DNA of 64,000 nt. Origin: Rhodoferax bucti. Lineage in GTDB: Bacteria > Pseudomonadota > Gammaproteobacteria > Burkholderiales > Burkholderiaceae_C. How positions within the stretch are numbered: position 1 is the stretch's first letter; each line of letters begins with the position of its first letter. The stretch spans positions 310,001-374,000 of the forward strand of contig NZ_VAHD01000003.1 of the NCBI RefSeq assembly GCF_005876985.1, written 5' to 3'. Below, one piece after another: positions 17,102 to 33,933 of this stretch. The translations under genes were made by a program, and so were the position numbers. Below the pieces are notes generated by a model. It made no database searches and was not told the DNA's origin. It saw nothing but the letters and a program-made list of their open reading frames with translations.

Positions 17102-19582
17102 TCAAGAAGCCAGCTCCAGCGGCTTGCTCTTCCAGATCTTGTCAGCGTATTCGCCGATCGTGCGGTCGGCGGAGAACGGCCCCATGGCGGCCACGTTGCG
17201 CAGGGCCATAACAGACCAAGCCTCTTTGCTCTGGTAGGCCACGTCCACCTGCTCTTGCGCGGCGATGTAAGCGGCGTAGTCGGCCAGCAGCAGGTAGTGG
17301 TCGCCCCAGTTCACCAGCAGGTCGTAGATGCTCTGGAAGCGGCCGGGCTCGTCCGGGCTGAAGACGCCATCGCGGATGGCTTCCAACACCGCAGTCAGCT
17401 CGGCATTGCCCTCGGCAATCGCGCGTGGCTGGTAGCCGGCGGCGCGGGTGGCGGCCACTTGTGGCGTGGTCAGGCCGAAGATGAAGATGTTGTCGGCACC
17501 CACGTTCTCCAGGATTTCGACGTTGGCGCCGTCCAGCGTGCCAATGGTGAGCGCACCGTTCAGCGCGAACTTCATGTTGCCGGTGCCGGACGCCTCGGTG
17601 CCGGCGGTGGAGATTTGCTCCGATAAATCGGCCGCAGGGATGATGCGCTCGGCCAGGCTCACGCTGTAGTTGGGGATGAACACCACTTTGAGCAGGTTGC
17701 CCACGCGAGGGTCGTTGTTGACGACCTTGGCCACGCTGTTGATCAGGTGAATGATCTGCTTGGCCATGTGGTAGGCCGACGCCGCCTTCCCCGCAAACAC
17801 CAAGACACGGGGCACCGTCACCGAGCCGGGATTGTTGATGATGCGCAGGTAGCGGGTGATGACATGCAACACATTGAGTAGCTGGCGCTTGTATTCGTGA
17901 ATGCGCTTCACCTGTACGTCGTAGAGCGCATCGGTCGGGATGGTCAGGCCCATGTTGGCCTGCACCCAGGCCGCCAGGCGCTGCTTATTGGCGAGCTTTG
18001 CGCCCTGGAAGGCCTCGATCACCTTGGGACTGGTCAGCACCGCATTGAGGCCGCTCAGCTGGGTCAGGTCTCGGCGCCAACCGGTGCCGACCTGCTTGTC
18101 CAGCACGGCCGACAAGGCCGGGTTGGCCTGCGCCAGCCAGCGGCGCGGGGTGATGCCGTTGGTTTTGTTGTTGAAGCGCTCAGGCCAAAGATTGGCAAAG
18201 TCGAAGAAGATGCTTTCCTTCATGAGCTCGGAGTGCAAGGCCGACACGCCGTTGACCGAGTGACTGGTCACCACCGCGAGGTAGGCCATGCGCACACGGC
18301 GCTCGCCGGCTTCATCCACCAAACTGACCTTGCGCAACAGCTCGGGGCTGCCGCCGCGCAGCGATATCTGGTGCAAAAACTGGGCGTTGATGTCGTAAAT
18401 GATTTGCAGGTGGCGCGGCAGGATGCGGCCCATCATCTCGACCGGCCAGGTCTCCAGTGCCTCGTGCATGAGGGTGTGGTTGGTGTAGCTGAACACACCC
18501 TGACACAGGCGCCAAGCGTCGGCCCAAGGCAGGTGGTGCTCATCGAGCAGCAGGCGCATCAGCTCGGGGATGGCCAGCACCGGGTGGGTATCGTTCAGGT
18601 GGATGCTGACCTTGTCGGGCAAGCGCTCAAAGTTGTCGTGGGTGCGCAAGTAGCGGCGCAGCAGGTCTTGCACGCTGGCGCTGCAGAAGAAGTATTCTTG
18701 GTGCAAGCGCAGCTCGCGGCCGGAGGGCGTGGAGTCGTCCGGGTAGAGCACGCGGGACACGTTCTCGGAGTGGTTTTTGGTTTCCACCGCGGCCATGTAG
18801 TTGCCGCGGTTGAAGGCGCCCAAATCAATCTCTTGGGTAGCCTTGGCAGACCACAGACGCAAGGTGTTGGTGGCCTTGGTGGCATAACCGGGAATGATGG
18901 TGTCGTAAGCCATGGCCTGTACGTCGTGGCTGTCCACCCACTGGTAGGCGTCGCCCACTTTCACCACATGGCCACCGAACTGCACGCGGTAGTTCACCTC
19001 AGGGCGCGGAAACTCCCAAGGGTTGCCGTGGGTGAGCCAGTAGTCCGGCACTTCCACCTGGCGGCCATCTACGATCGTTTGCTTGAACATGCCGTAGTCA
19101 TAGCGGATGCCGTAGCCAAAGCCGGGAATATTCAGCGTGGCCATGGAGTCCAGAAAGCATGCGGCCAAGCGGCCCAAGCCACCATTGCCCAAAGCAGCGT
19201 CGGGCTCCAGCTCGGTCACCGCGTCGATGTCCACCCCAAAGTCCGCCAAGGCTTGCTTGACCCGCTCGCGCAGACCCACGGCCAGCATGGCGTTGCTGAA
19301 GGTGCGGCCGATCAAAAACTCCATGCTGAGGTAGTACACGCGCTTGGCGTCCTGAGCGTACTGGGCGCGGGTGGTGGTCATCCAGCGCTCGACCAGCTGG
19401 TCGCGCACGGCATAGGCGGCGGCGTGCAGCCAGTCTTCAGGGCGTGCGGCTTCCGGGTCTTTGCCCACCACAAACATGAGTTTGTTGGCGATGGAGCGTT
19501 TCAGGGATTCGAGGTCGCGCCCGGGCGCATCAAATTCAAAAGTCACAGGGGCACTCGTAGTAAGGGAAGAGGTGTTGGTCAT
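17102..19582 (-). CDS. glgP: Glycogen/starch phosphorylase
   Basis: An 826-residue GT35 phosphorylase, the usual family length. It releases glucose-1-phosphate from alpha-1,4-glucan ends. Visible marks are [25 protein letters not shown] near residue 115, [16 protein letters not shown], and the pyridoxal-phosphate region [18 protein letters not shown] near residue 650, including the Lys that binds the cofactor. ATG 19582 overlaps the glgA stop (ATGA) and is preceded by AAAGG. It is the last gene of the glycogen operon, so breakdown is encoded with synthesis. Confidence 0.96.
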   Translation of the reverse strand: MTNTSSLTTSAPVTFEFDAPGRDLESLKRSIANKLMFVVGKDPEAARPEDWLHAAAYAVRDQLVERWMTTTRAQYAQDAKRVYYLSMEFLIGRTFSNAMLAVGLRERVKQALADFGVDIDAVTELEPDAALGNGGLGRLAACFLDSMATLNIPGFGYGIRYDYGMFKQTIVDGRQVEVPDYWLTHGNPWEFPRPEVNYRVQFGGHVVKVGDAYQWVDSHDVQAMAYDTIIPGYATKATNTLRLWSAKATQEIDLGAFNRGNYMAAVETKNHSENVSRVLYPDDSTPSGRELRLHQEYFFCSASVQDLLRRYLRTHDNFERLPDKVSIHLNDTHPVLAIPELMRLLLDEHHLPWADAWRLCQGVFSYTNHTLMHEALETWPVEMMGRILPRHLQIIYDINAQFLHQISLRGGSPELLRKVSLVDEAGERRVRMAYLAVVTSHSVNGVSALHSELMKESIFFDFANLWPERFNNKTNGITPRRWLAQANPALSAVLDKQVGTGWRRDLTQLSGLNAVLTSPKVIEAFQGAKLANKQRLAAWVQANMGLTIPTDALYDVQVKRIHEYKRQLLNVLHVITRYLRIINNPGSVTVPRVLVFAGKAASAYHMAKQIIHLINSVAKVVNNDPRVGNLLKVVFIPNYSVSLAERIIPAADLSEQISTAGTEASGTGNMKFALNGALTIGTLDGANVEILENVGADNIFIFGLTTPQVAATRAAGYQPRAIAEGNAELTAVLEAIRDGVFSPDEPGRFQSIYDLLVNWGDHYLLLADYAAYIAAQEQVDVAYQSKEAWSVMALRNVAAMGPFSADRTIGEYADKIWKSKPLELAS

Positions 19583-21048
19583 TCTTGAATCAACCTTTGG
19601 TAAAGGTGGGTGTAGTGCCCGGCGGCGGTAGCCCAGTCGAAGGCAAGCTTCATGCCGGTTTGGCGTACGCGGTTCCATTCCGCCTTGCGGTGGTAAAGGG
19701 CAAAAGCGCGGCGCACCGCTTTGCGGTAGGCGGTTTCGTCAAACGCATCAAATACAAAGCCGGTGGCGGTGCGGTCTTCCAGGGTTTCGAGATCGCTGTC
19801 CACCACCGTGTCTGCCAAGCCGCCTACGCGACGCACCAAAGGCAGGCTGCCGTATTTGAGGCCATACATCTGGGTCAGGCCACAGGGCTCAAAGCGAGAT
19901 GGCACCAAGGTCACGTCACTTCCGGCGAATACCCGGTGGGCAAAGGATTCGTCATAGCCCAGTTTCACGGCCACGCGGCCGGCGTGGGTTTTGGCGCGCT
20001 CGGAAAAGGCCTGTTCCAGCCAGCTGTCGCCGCTGCCCAGCACCAGCAATTGGCCACCACGGGACACAATTTCGTCCAGCCCGGCCAGCACCAGCGGCAG
20101 GCCTTTTTGTTCGGTGAGGCGGCTCACCACAGCGAAGAGCGGCGCATCCGGCTCAATGGCAAGGCCCATGGCGCCTTGCAGCATGGCCTTGTTGATCGCT
20201 TTGCCTGCCATGTGGCGGGCGTCAAAATTTTGTTCCAGCAAGGCGTCGCTGGTCGGATTCCAGACTGTGTCATCCACTGCATTCAGGATGCCGCTCAAGG
20301 CATCACGCCTTGCCATCAGCAAGCCGTCCAGCCCGCAGCCCTGCTCCGGCGTCTGGATTTCGCGGGCATAGGTGGGGCTCACGGTAGTGATGTGGCTGGC
20401 ATAAAACAAGCCGGCTTTCATGAAGGAGAGCTGGCCATGGAACTCCATGCCCTGCACGTGAAAAGCTTCGCCCGGCAGGCCCAGGTCGCCAAAGTATTGA
20501 GGGCCAAATACGCCTTGGTACGCCAGGTTGTGCACGGTAAATACCGAAGGTACCCGCGTGGCGCCGCGGTCGGCCCAGAGCTTGAGGTAGGCGCTGGCCA
20601 AACCTGCGTGCCAGTCGTGGCTGTGCACCAGTTGGGCGCGCCACAGGCTGTCCATGCCATGTGCGAGATGGGCCGCCGCTTGGCCTAGCGCCGCGAAACG
20701 GCGGTGGTTGTCGCCATAAGGCTGCTTGTTGGCATCTTCATACGGATTGCCCGGACGCTCATACAGGCCCGGCGCTATCAGCACATAAGCGCCCTGCTGC
20801 ATGTCGCCGCGGGCGAGCGCCGGCAAGTCGCCATAGACAACTTCCACCATTTCGCCCCACGGCATCACAAAAGCGCCCACCGGGCTGGGGTTGCGCAAAC
20901 CCGCCACGATGGCCGGAAAACCAGGCAGCAGCACCCGCACATCGCAGCCGGCTTCATGCAAAGCCGCCGGGAGCGCACCGGCAATGTCAGCCAGCCCTCC
21001 GGTTTTGAGCAGAGGAAAAATTTCGGCACTGACTTGCAGGATGCGCAT
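19579..21048 (-). CDS. glgA: Glycogen synthase (ADP-glucose)
   Basis: A 489-residue GT5 glucosyltransferase that adds glucose from ADP-glucose to glycogen. The N-terminal [13 protein letters not shown] carries the ADP-glucose-binding Lys. [21 protein letters not shown] and the C-terminal [19 protein letters not shown] block are all present, so both Rossmann lobes are complete. It lies 23 bp after glgC and overlaps glgP by 4 bp. Confidence 0.96.
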   Translation of the reverse strand: MRILQVSAEIFPLLKTGGLADIAGALPAALHEAGCDVRVLLPGFPAIVAGLRNPSPVGAFVMPWGEMVEVVYGDLPALARGDMQQGAYVLIAPGLYERPGNPYEDANKQPYGDNHRRFAALGQAAAHLAHGMDSLWRAQLVHSHDWHAGLASAYLKLWADRGATRVPSVFTVHNLAYQGVFGPQYFGDLGLPGEAFHVQGMEFHGQLSFMKAGLFYASHITTVSPTYAREIQTPEQGCGLDGLLMARRDALSGILNAVDDTVWNPTSDALLEQNFDARHMAGKAINKAMLQGAMGLAIEPDAPLFAVVSRLTEQKGLPLVLAGLDEIVSRGGQLLVLGSGDSWLEQAFSERAKTHAGRVAVKLGYDESFAHRVFAGSDVTLVPSRFEPCGLTQMYGLKYGSLPLVRRVGGLADTVVDSDLETLEDRTATGFVFDAFDETAYRKAVRRAFALYHRKAEWNRVRQTGMKLAFDWATAAGHYTHLYQRLIQE

Positions 21049-21071
21049 GGGCAGTCTTTCGTTGAACTAAT

Positions 21072-22376
21072 TTATTGGGCTTCCAGCCGCTTGAGCATGT
21101 CTTTGGTCACCAGCACCACGCCGTTGTCGGTGCGCTCAAAGCGTGCCGCATCCGCCACCGGATCTTCTCCGATGACCAAGCCATCCGGCACTTCCACTCC
21201 GCGGTCGATTACCACCCGGCTCAGGCGGCAGCCACGGCCGATGGTGACTTCCGGCAGAAGCACGGCTTGGTCAATCACGCAGAACGAATGGATGCGAACG
21301 CTGCTGAACAACACCGAGTTGCTGACGATGGAACCCGACACAATGCAGCCGCCCGACACCATGGTGTTGATGGCCTGGCCGTGCTTGCCGTCCGCGTCCT
21401 GCACAAATTTGGCAGGTGGCAACTGGCGCTGGCTGGTCCAGATGGGCCAATTGGTGTCGTAGATATCCAGCTCAGGGGTGACTGAGGCGAGGTCGAGGTT
21501 GGCTTCCCAAAAGGCGTCGATGGTGCCCACATCGCGCCAGTAGGGCACGGCGTCCGGGGTGGACGACACACAGGACATGGAGAAGGGATGGGCCACCGCC
21601 CTGCCCTCGCGCACCACGCGAGGAATCACATCTTTGCCGAAATCGTGGCTGGACTCAGGGTTGGCCAAATCGTCTTCCAGCAGATCGTACAGATACTTGG
21701 AGTCGAAGATGTAAATACCCATGCTGGCCAGAGACACCGCGTCGTTGCCGGGCATGGCAGGCGGGTTGGCAGGCTTTTCCACAAACTCGGTGATCTTTCG
21801 GGTGCCATCAACGGCCATCACACCAAAGGCAGTGGCCTCTTCGCGTGGCACCTCAATGCAGCCAACGGTGCAGCCAGCGCCACTCTCCACGTGGTCTTTG
21901 AGCATCAGCGAGTAATCCATCTTGTAGATGTGGTCGCCGGCCAGCACCACCACGTACTCAGGCTTGCTGCTCTGGATGATGTCCAGGTTCTGGTAAATCG
22001 CATCAGCCGTGCCGCGGTACCAGTGCTCCTCGTCCACCCGCTGCTGGGCCGGCAACAGGTCGACCATCTCATTCAGCTCAGCACGCAAGAAGCTCCAGCC
22101 ACGCTGCAAGTGGCGCAACAGTGAGTGCGACTTGTACTGGGTGATCACGCCGATGCGGCGGATACCGGAGTTCACACAGTTGGAGAGCGCAAAGTCAACG
22201 ATACGGAACTTGCCACCGAAATACACCGCCGGTTTGGCGCGGCGGTCGGTCAACTGCTTGAGGCGCGAGCCGCGGCCACCGGCCAGCACCAGCGCGATGG
22301 TGCGTCGCACCAGCATATGGGGCTGCATGTGGCGCTCTTGGAGCGCGAGGTTGCGGGCGTTGTCTGTAGTGCTCAT
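21072..22376 (-). CDS. glgC: Glucose-1-phosphate adenylyltransferase
   Basis: A 434-residue ADP-glucose pyrophosphorylase, the committed step of bacterial glycogen synthesis. The nucleotide loop is [23 protein letters not shown], followed by [23 protein letters not shown] and the sugar-phosphate-binding [10 protein letters not shown] left-handed beta-helix domain with hexapeptide-like repeats ([21 protein letters not shown]) closes the protein. The start at 22376 is preceded by AGGAG. It is expected to be allosterically controlled; the effector cannot be read here. Confidence 0.96.
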   Translation of the reverse strand: MSTTDNARNLALQERHMQPHMLVRRTIALVLAGGRGSRLKQLTDRRAKPAVYFGGKFRIVDFALSNCVNSGIRRIGVITQYKSHSLLRHLQRGWSFLRAELNEMVDLLPAQQRVDEEHWYRGTADAIYQNLDIIQSSKPEYVVVLAGDHIYKMDYSLMLKDHVESGAGCTVGCIEVPREEATAFGVMAVDGTRKITEFVEKPANPPAMPGNDAVSLASMGIYIFDSKYLYDLLEDDLANPESSHDFGKDVIPRVVREGRAVAHPFSMSCVSSTPDAVPYWRDVGTIDAFWEANLDLASVTPELDIYDTNWPIWTSQRQLPPAKFVQDADGKHGQAINTMVSGGCIVSGSIVSNSVLFSSVRIHSFCVIDQAVLLPEVTIGRGCRLSRVVIDRGVEVPDGLVIGEDPVADAARFERTDNGVVLVTKDMLKRLEAQ

Positions 22377-22436
22377 GGTTTTGTCTCCTGTCGCTTGGTT
22401 TTGATGAGATGAGAGTGAGGCCTGCGCTTCTGCGGC

Positions 22437-26195
<3,759 letters not shown>

Positions 26196-26199
<4 letters not shown>

Positions 26200-28382
26200 T
26201 CTTCTCCGGGAATGAGCACAAGGCATGCCAGCGGCGGCAAAGTAATGACCAGCGACTGACCCAAGTGATGCGCTGCGACCGGCTCGGTGCTTCGCGCGGC
26301 CGAACTCAGGCTGCTGCCGCCATACACACCGTTGTCGGTGTTGATGACTTCGCGCCAGGCCCCTGCCACCGGCACACCGATGCGGTACCCGGGTCGAGGC
26401 ACAGGTGTGAAGTTACAGACCACCACCACTGCCCGGCCATCCTTGGCCCGCCGTTGAAAGGCAATAACGGACTGCGCGGAATCGTCATGGGCAATCCACT
26501 CAAAGCCTTCTGACTGCACATCCTGCTCATGCAACGCAGGGAACGCACGGTACACGCGGTTCAGATCACGCACCAAACGCTGCACCCCCTGATGCGGCGC
26601 TTGTTGCTCCAGATGCCAGGGCAGCTGGGAGCCGTCGGCCCACTCTGTGGGCTGGGCCAGCTCGCAGCCCATGAACAGCAATTTCTTGCCGGGGTAGGCC
26701 CACATAAATCCGTAGAGCGCGCGCAGATTGGCGAACTTTTGCCATTCGTCCCCGGACATCTTGCCCAGAAGCGAGGCTTTACCATGCACCACTTCATCAT
26801 GTGACAGAGGGAGTACAAAGTTCTCGGTGAACGCATACATCAGCCCGAAGGTGAGCTGGTTCTGGTGGTACTTGCGGTGCACGCCGTCCATGGAGGCGTA
26901 CTCCAGGGTGTCGTGCATCCAGCCCATATTCCACTTGTAGTGAAAGCCCAGACCACCGCTTTGCAGGTCGGGCGACGGCGGGCGGCTCACCCCCGGAAAG
27001 GCCGTGGACTCTTCGGCCAGCGTGATGGCCCCCGGCCGCTCGGTGCCGACCACATGGTTCATGCGCCGCAGGAACTCGATCGCTTCCAGGTTTTCACGCC
27101 CGCCATGCTTGTTGGGAATCCACTGCCCGGCAGCGCGGCTGTAATCCCGGTAGAGCATGGACGCCACGGCATCCACCCGCAAGCCGTCCACGCCGAAACG
27201 CTCCAGCCAATACAACGCATTGCTTACTAAAAAGTTGCGCACCTCGGTCCGGCCGAAGTTGTAGATCAGCGTGTTCCAGTCCTGGTGAAAGCCTTCTTTG
27301 GGGTCGGCGTATTCATACAAGTGGGTACCGTCGAACTCCGCCAGGCCATGCGCGTCGCTCGGAAAGTGGGCAGGCACCCAGTCCAGAATCACCCCCAGAC
27401 CGGCATCGTGGGCGGCGTCTACAAAATACTGAAAGTCTTCCGGCGTGCCAAAGCGAGCGGTGGGCGCAAACAAGCCCAGCGGTTGGTACCCCCAAGACCC
27501 GTCAAACGGGTGTTCGCTAATGGGCAACAGCTCCAGGTGGGTGAACCCCATGTCACGCGCATACGGCACCAGCGTGTCGGCCAGCTCGCGGTAGTTGAGC
27601 CAGCGCCAGCCATCGGCCTTGCGCCAGGAGCCCAGGTGCACCTCATAAATACTCAAAGGGCTGTCCAGGCCATTGGCGGCGGCGCGCTCCGGGCGCATGG
27701 GCAGGCGGGGCAACAAGCCGCACACCACGCTGGCGGTGTCCGGGCGCAGCTGCGCCGCAAAGGCAAACGGGTCGGCCTTGGTGGTGATGGCGCCGCGCGC
27801 ATTCCAGATTTCAAACTTGTAGAGATCGCCCTTGCCCACATGGGGCAGAAAAATCTCCCAGACCCCGCACTCTTGCCGCAAACGCATGGGGTGGCGCCGG
27901 CCATCCCAGCCGTTGAACGAGCCCACCACCGAGACCCGCTTGGCGTTGGGCGCCCAGACGGCAAAGGTCGTGCCTTCGATGCCGCACAAGGTCGTGGGGT
28001 GCGCGCCCAGGCACTCGTAGGGGCGCAAATGGGTGCCCTCGGCGAGCAGCCACAGGTCCATTTCCTGCAGCACCACCGGAAAGCGATATGGGTCTTCCAA
28101 CACGGACACACCGGCGGAGTTGTCTTGCCAGGTGACTTCCAGCAAGTAATCGGGAATGAGCGACTGCTCTGGCAGCGAGAGCGAAAACACGTCCGTGCCT
28201 TCATGCCGGCGCAACTCGCCCACCACCGCCCCGCTACCCCGCAACACGGCCCGCACCTGCTGCGCCGCAGGAAACAGCGCACTGATACGTAAGCCGCCGG
28301 CCTGCTGGTGCGGCCCCAGCGCGCTGAAAGGATCGGCATGTTGGGCCCGCATCAAGGCACCCAGGTCGTGGTCTGTCAGCAT
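26196..28382 (-). CDS. glgB: 1,4-alpha-glucan branching enzyme
   Basis: A 728-residue GH13 branching enzyme that forms alpha-1,6 branches. The N1 domain (residues about 1-100) and a CBM48 domain ([23 protein letters not shown]) precede the barrel, with [27 protein letters not shown] (nucleophile Asp), [11 protein letters not shown] (acid/base Glu) and [11 protein letters not shown]. It is full length and the first gene of the six-gene glycogen operon. Confidence 0.96.
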
Positions 28383-28436
28383 ATGTCTCTCGGGTTCGCC
28401 CGCGCTCGTGGGCAGCGGGTTTGTCTTTGGTTTAAA

Positions 28437-28462
28437 TCACAGCTTATTCCATAAGTCTGTGA
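28437..28462. promoter_or_regulatory. Inverted repeat upstream of glgB, candidate operator
   Basis: TCACAGCTTAT (28437-28447) pairs with ATAAGTCTGTGA (28451-28462), 11 bp per arm with one bulged base, 55 bp before the glgB start. A second, shorter palindrome, GTAACCGTTAC, lies at 28507-28517. Both sit in the 187-bp gap that should hold the operon promoter. Their factors are unknown. Confidence 0.45.
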
Positions 28463-28569
28463 AAAACCGATACCCTGCCGGCAGCCTGCTTCAAAACCGG
28501 AATTTTGTAACCGTTACCTGCAGGAGTTACCAAGATTGTGCACGGGTAAACGCGAACCCGGGCCCTTGC

Positions 28570-29579
28570 CTATCGTGGTAAACGCTCGACCCGATAGCCC
28601 ATTTGGCCTAACAAGGCCGGCAAACCGCGCGGGCCGGCCATGTGCAGGCTGCCCACCGCCACCAACACCTGCTCTCCGGCTTGGTGCAAGGCATCCATTT
28701 GGCGGGCCATGGCCGGGTTGCGTTCATCCAAAAGACGCTGCATTTGTAACTTTTCTGTCAGAGTTACCACGCACTCGCACCACTGCTCGTAGGTGTCCAG
28801 GCGCTGCAGATCGCCGGCCTCCCACATGGAAACCAGTTCCAGCAAACTCCCTCGGGCGCGGCCTGATTCCAGCTCACGTAGGCCGTCTTCCAGCATCTGC
28901 TTTGCTTCCTTGCTGTTGGTAGCAAACAAGGCCCTGAGCTGTAACTCCACGGTTTCCAAAGACACCACCTTCAGCCCGCTGCCATGCGCAACCAGGGCCA
29001 GCAACGTTTCGGAGCCAAACTGCGTCTCGAGACCATCGCGCCGCGCCATGGCCAGCGCGATGTTGGCCAGCAGCAACTCCACAGGTGTTTGGCCCAGGGC
29101 CGCCGGGGGAATGCATTGGAGTTGCAGCTGGCGCAGCAAGCGGGCCTTGAGCGCAGGCGCCAGCGGGCGCACCGGGGCTTTGGCCAGTGCCGCGCCCATG
29201 GCTGCGACCACTGCGGGGTCCAAGGGGTCCAACTCCAACGCCACGGTGGTGCTGTTGCGCAAGGCCGTTTGCAAGGCCGGCCCCGGCGCCAACCACGCCT
29301 CGCGCCCCACATGCAGCGTGCCGTAGAGGTAGGAGCTGTGCCCGCCCTTGCTGACGCGCCACAAAAAGCCACGGTCTTGTGCCTGCTTTTGGGCCGCGGC
29401 GAACAACTCCGGACGGAGCTCTTGGGGTGCGGGCGGGCAATCCGCCACCCCTTGCGCCATGGCCGGCGAAAACCAGGAAGCGGCGAGCAGACCAATTGCT
29501 ATAAAAACAATAGCTGCTCGCGCATGCAACACGGGCGCCAGGCCCTTAAATCGCATGCAAAACGAAGCCAGCACGCCCA

Positions 29580-29580
<1 letters not shown>
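28570..29580 (-). CDS. TraB/GumN family protein, exported
   Basis: A 336-residue TraB/GumN (ChaN-like superfamily) protein. Family marks are SSYLYGTLHVGREAWL near residue 82, VALELDPLDP, LLANIALAMARRDG, VVSLETVELQLRAL and the C-terminal VAVGSLHMAGPRGLPALL. Residues 1-44 form a signal peptide ending SPAMAQG. ATG 29580 shares its A with the ygiQ stop (TGATG), so translation is coupled; ATG 29556 is an alternative. Codons 11-29, within the signal peptide, are a copy of the dispersed repeat. Function is unknown; a metalloprotease-like role has been proposed for the family. Confidence 0.85.
29496..29550 (-). repeat. Dispersed palindromic repeat, copy 3 (codes part of a signal peptide)
   Basis: On the minus strand it reads AAGGGCCTGGCGCCCG, then GCATGCGCGAGCAGCTATTG and TTTTTATAGCAAT. 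It encodes residues 11-29 of the GumN-type protein (RFKGLAPVLHARAAIVFIA). Confidence 0.8.
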
Positions 29581-32039
<2,459 letters not shown>

Positions 32040-32334
32040 AAGAGTCCGGGGGATAACCCGCGAGTGTAAGGTTTTGCGTCTTTCCACGCACCTGAAAGGG
32101 TTTCCGTACCCGACGGTGAATTCCGAATTCGCAGCGCCTGTCGCCTGCGGAACGTTTCGCAATCGGAAATTTTTTGCGAACCCTACTTCCGAATCCGCCA
32201 AAAGCACAAACACCACCGGTACAAACCCCCATGCCCCGCGATGGGGCGGCACCAAATTTGCTGTGCTTAGCCCGTAGAATGATTTTTTCTTGTTTTAACC
32301 GCCGGCATCGTCCGGCAACTCAAAGGACTTGTCC
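32040..32334. other. Intergenic region between ygiQ and the amino-acid transporter operon
   Basis: A 295-bp divergent gap with more A/T than its surroundings. I see TAGAAT at 32275-32280 as a possible -10 box for the transporter operon without a convincing -35 partner. A short hairpin GCCCC/GGGGC lies near 32233-32247. No gene or repeat copy is visible. Confidence 0.5.
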
Positions 32335-33177
32335 ATGAAGAAACTCCTGCTGGCACTGGCCGCCACCTCCGTTTTGGCAGCTTGCGGCAAAAAAGAAGAA
32401 GCTGCTCCCGCAGCGCCTGCTGCGCCCGCATCGGCACCTGCCGCTGCTGCACCGGCACCCGAAGTCGGCCCCCTGAAGGTCGCCATCGACCCCACTTACG
32501 AGCCCTTCACCTTCAAGTCCGCAGACGGCCAGCCTACCGGCTTCGACGTGGATGTGGCCAACGCCCTGTGCGAACAGATCAAGCGCAAGTGCGAATTTGT
32601 GGAACAAGTCTGGGATAGCATGATCCCCGGCCTGAACGCCAAGAAGTACGACGTGATCATCTCCTCCATGTCTGCAACCGAAGAGCGCAAACTGGAAATC
32701 GACTTCACCGACAAGTACTACCAAACCCCCAGCCGTATCGTGCTGAAGAAGGGCACCAAGTTCACTGACATTGCTTCCCTCAAGGGCAAGAAAATCGGCG
32801 TGTTGAAGGGCTCCACCCAAGAAAAGTACGCCCTGGACAACTTGAAGCCCGCTGGCGTGGTGGTGAACTCCTACGAAGCCCAAGACCAGGTGTACCTGGA
32901 CATCAAGTCCGGCCGTCTGGACGGTACCGTGGCCGACTTCCTAGAAGTGACCGGTGGTTTCCTCTCCAAGCCTGAAGGTGCCAAGTATGAGTTGGTGGGA
33001 CCTGTCCTGAGCGACGCGAAGTACTTCGCTGGTGTCGCTGTGGCCCTGCGCAAAGGCGAAGACAAGCTCAAGGGTGAGTTGAACGAAGCCATCAAGGCCA
33101 TACGTGCCAACGGTACCTACAAGACCCTGAACGACAAGTACTTTGCCAAGTACAACATCGACGTTTACGGCGAATAA
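32335..33177 (+). CDS. Polar amino-acid ABC transporter, substrate-binding lipoprotein
   Basis: A 280-residue SBP_bac_3 family protein. It has a lipoprotein signal with lipobox LAAC (Cys19) and an Ala/Pro-rich linker (residues about 25-45). The binding fold runs from LKVAIDPTYEPFTFKSADGQPTGFDVDVA through YDVIISSMSATEERKLEIDFTD and KKIGVLKGSTQEKYA. This resembles the lysine/arginine/ornithine/histidine-binding group. ATG 32335 follows AAAGGA; an upstream TTG at 32329 is less likely. It delivers the ligand to the HisQ/HisM-like permeases downstream. The exact amino acid is unknown. Confidence 0.93.
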   Translation: MKKLLLALAATSVLAACGKKEEAAPAAPAAPASAPAAAAPAPEVGPLKVAIDPTYEPFTFKSADGQPTGFDVDVANALCEQIKRKCEFVEQVWDSMIPGLNAKKYDVIISSMSATEERKLEIDFTDKYYQTPSRIVLKKGTKFTDIASLKGKKIGVLKGSTQEKYALDNLKPAGVVVNSYEAQDQVYLDIKSGRLDGTVADFLEVTGGFLSKPEGAKYELVGPVLSDAKYFAGVAVALRKGEDKLKGELNEAIKAIRANGTYKTLNDKYFAKYNIDVYGE

Positions 33178-33195
33178 ATCTTGTAAACCCGCATG

Positions 33196-33222
33196 CAATG
33201 GGGCGCATCGTGCGCCCCATTG
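33196..33222 (+). promoter_or_regulatory. Perfect 12-bp hairpin between binding-protein and permease genes
   Basis: CAATGGGGCGCA (33196-33207), TCG loop, TGCGCCCCATTG (33211-33222). It starts 18 bp after the binding-protein stop and is not followed by T residues. Such hairpins commonly protect the 3' end of the upstream message or attenuate read-through, giving more binding protein than permease. Confidence 0.7.
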
Positions 33223-33246
33223 TGTTCATTGCCCTCTCAGGCTTCC

Positions 33247-33933
33247 ATGAATTCTTATTACGTCGCCATATTGCAAGGCTCGGTACTCACCATTGGTGTA
33301 TCGCTGTGTGCCTTGCTGGTGTCCATCGTCCTCGGGCTGCTGGGAGCGGCAGCCAAGTTGTCAGGGCGTCCGGTACTGGTAGCCCTGTCCACCACCTACA
33401 CCACCGTCATCCGGGGCGTACCGGATCTGGTCGTGATGCTGCTGGTGTTTTACGGCGGCACGATCGGCCTGAATCATCTGCTGGAACTCTCCGGCAGCAA
33501 GAAAACCGTCGATATCAATCCTTTTCTGGCCGGGGTACTCACCATCGGCTTTATCTATGGCGCCTACATGACGGAAACCTTCCGCGGCGCCATTTTGTCC
33601 ATCCCCAAAGGCCAGATGGAAGCCGCCTGGGCCTTCGGCATGGGGCGCGTGCGTGCCTTCATGCGCATTACCGCCCCTCAAATGGTGCGCTACGCCCTGC
33701 CCGGTTTTACCAACAACTGGTTGGTGCTCATCAAGTCCACCGCGCTGGTCAGCCTGATCGGCCTCAAGGAGATGACGTATCTCTCCAAGCAGGCCAGTGC
33801 GGCCACCCGCTCGCCGTTTGAGTTTTTCTTGTTCACCGCAGCGCTGTTTTTGATTTACACCAGTGTTTCGCTGTGGGTGTTGCGCAAAGTGAATGCGCGC
33901 TACAGCCTGGGCACCAAGCGGGGTGAGCTATGA
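33247..33933 (+). CDS. Amino-acid ABC transporter permease (HisQ-like)
   Basis: A 228-residue inner-membrane permease with five predicted membrane segments. The polar amino-acid transporter signatures are STTYTTVIRGVPDLVVMLLVFYGG and the ATPase-contact loop ESFRGAI-like ETFRGAILSIPKGQMEAAWAFGM. ATG 33247 is chosen because the protein then begins with the family's short periplasmic leader (MNSYYVAILQGSVLT); the frame upstream runs through the hairpin. It overlaps the next permease gene by 4 bp. Confidence 0.92.
   Translation: MNSYYVAILQGSVLTIGVSLCALLVSIVLGLLGAAAKLSGRPVLVALSTTYTTVIRGVPDLVVMLLVFYGGTIGLNHLLELSGSKKTVDINPFLAGVLTIGFIYGAYMTETFRGAILSIPKGQMEAAWAFGMGRVRAFMRITAPQMVRYALPGFTNNWLVLIKSTALVSLIGLKEMTYLSKQASAATRSPFEFFLFTAALFLIYTSVSLWVLRKVNARYSLGTKRGEL

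Noticed and set aside
17897..19588. 563-residue open frame antisense to glgP
   Set aside because: It mirrors a fully conserved glycogen phosphorylase; its protein is rich in Gly/His/Val/Gln without domains, typical of GC-rich shadow frames. The same reasoning removes the long antisense frames at 22824-24065, 29649-31151, 35801-37198, 49705-50922 and 52138-53394.
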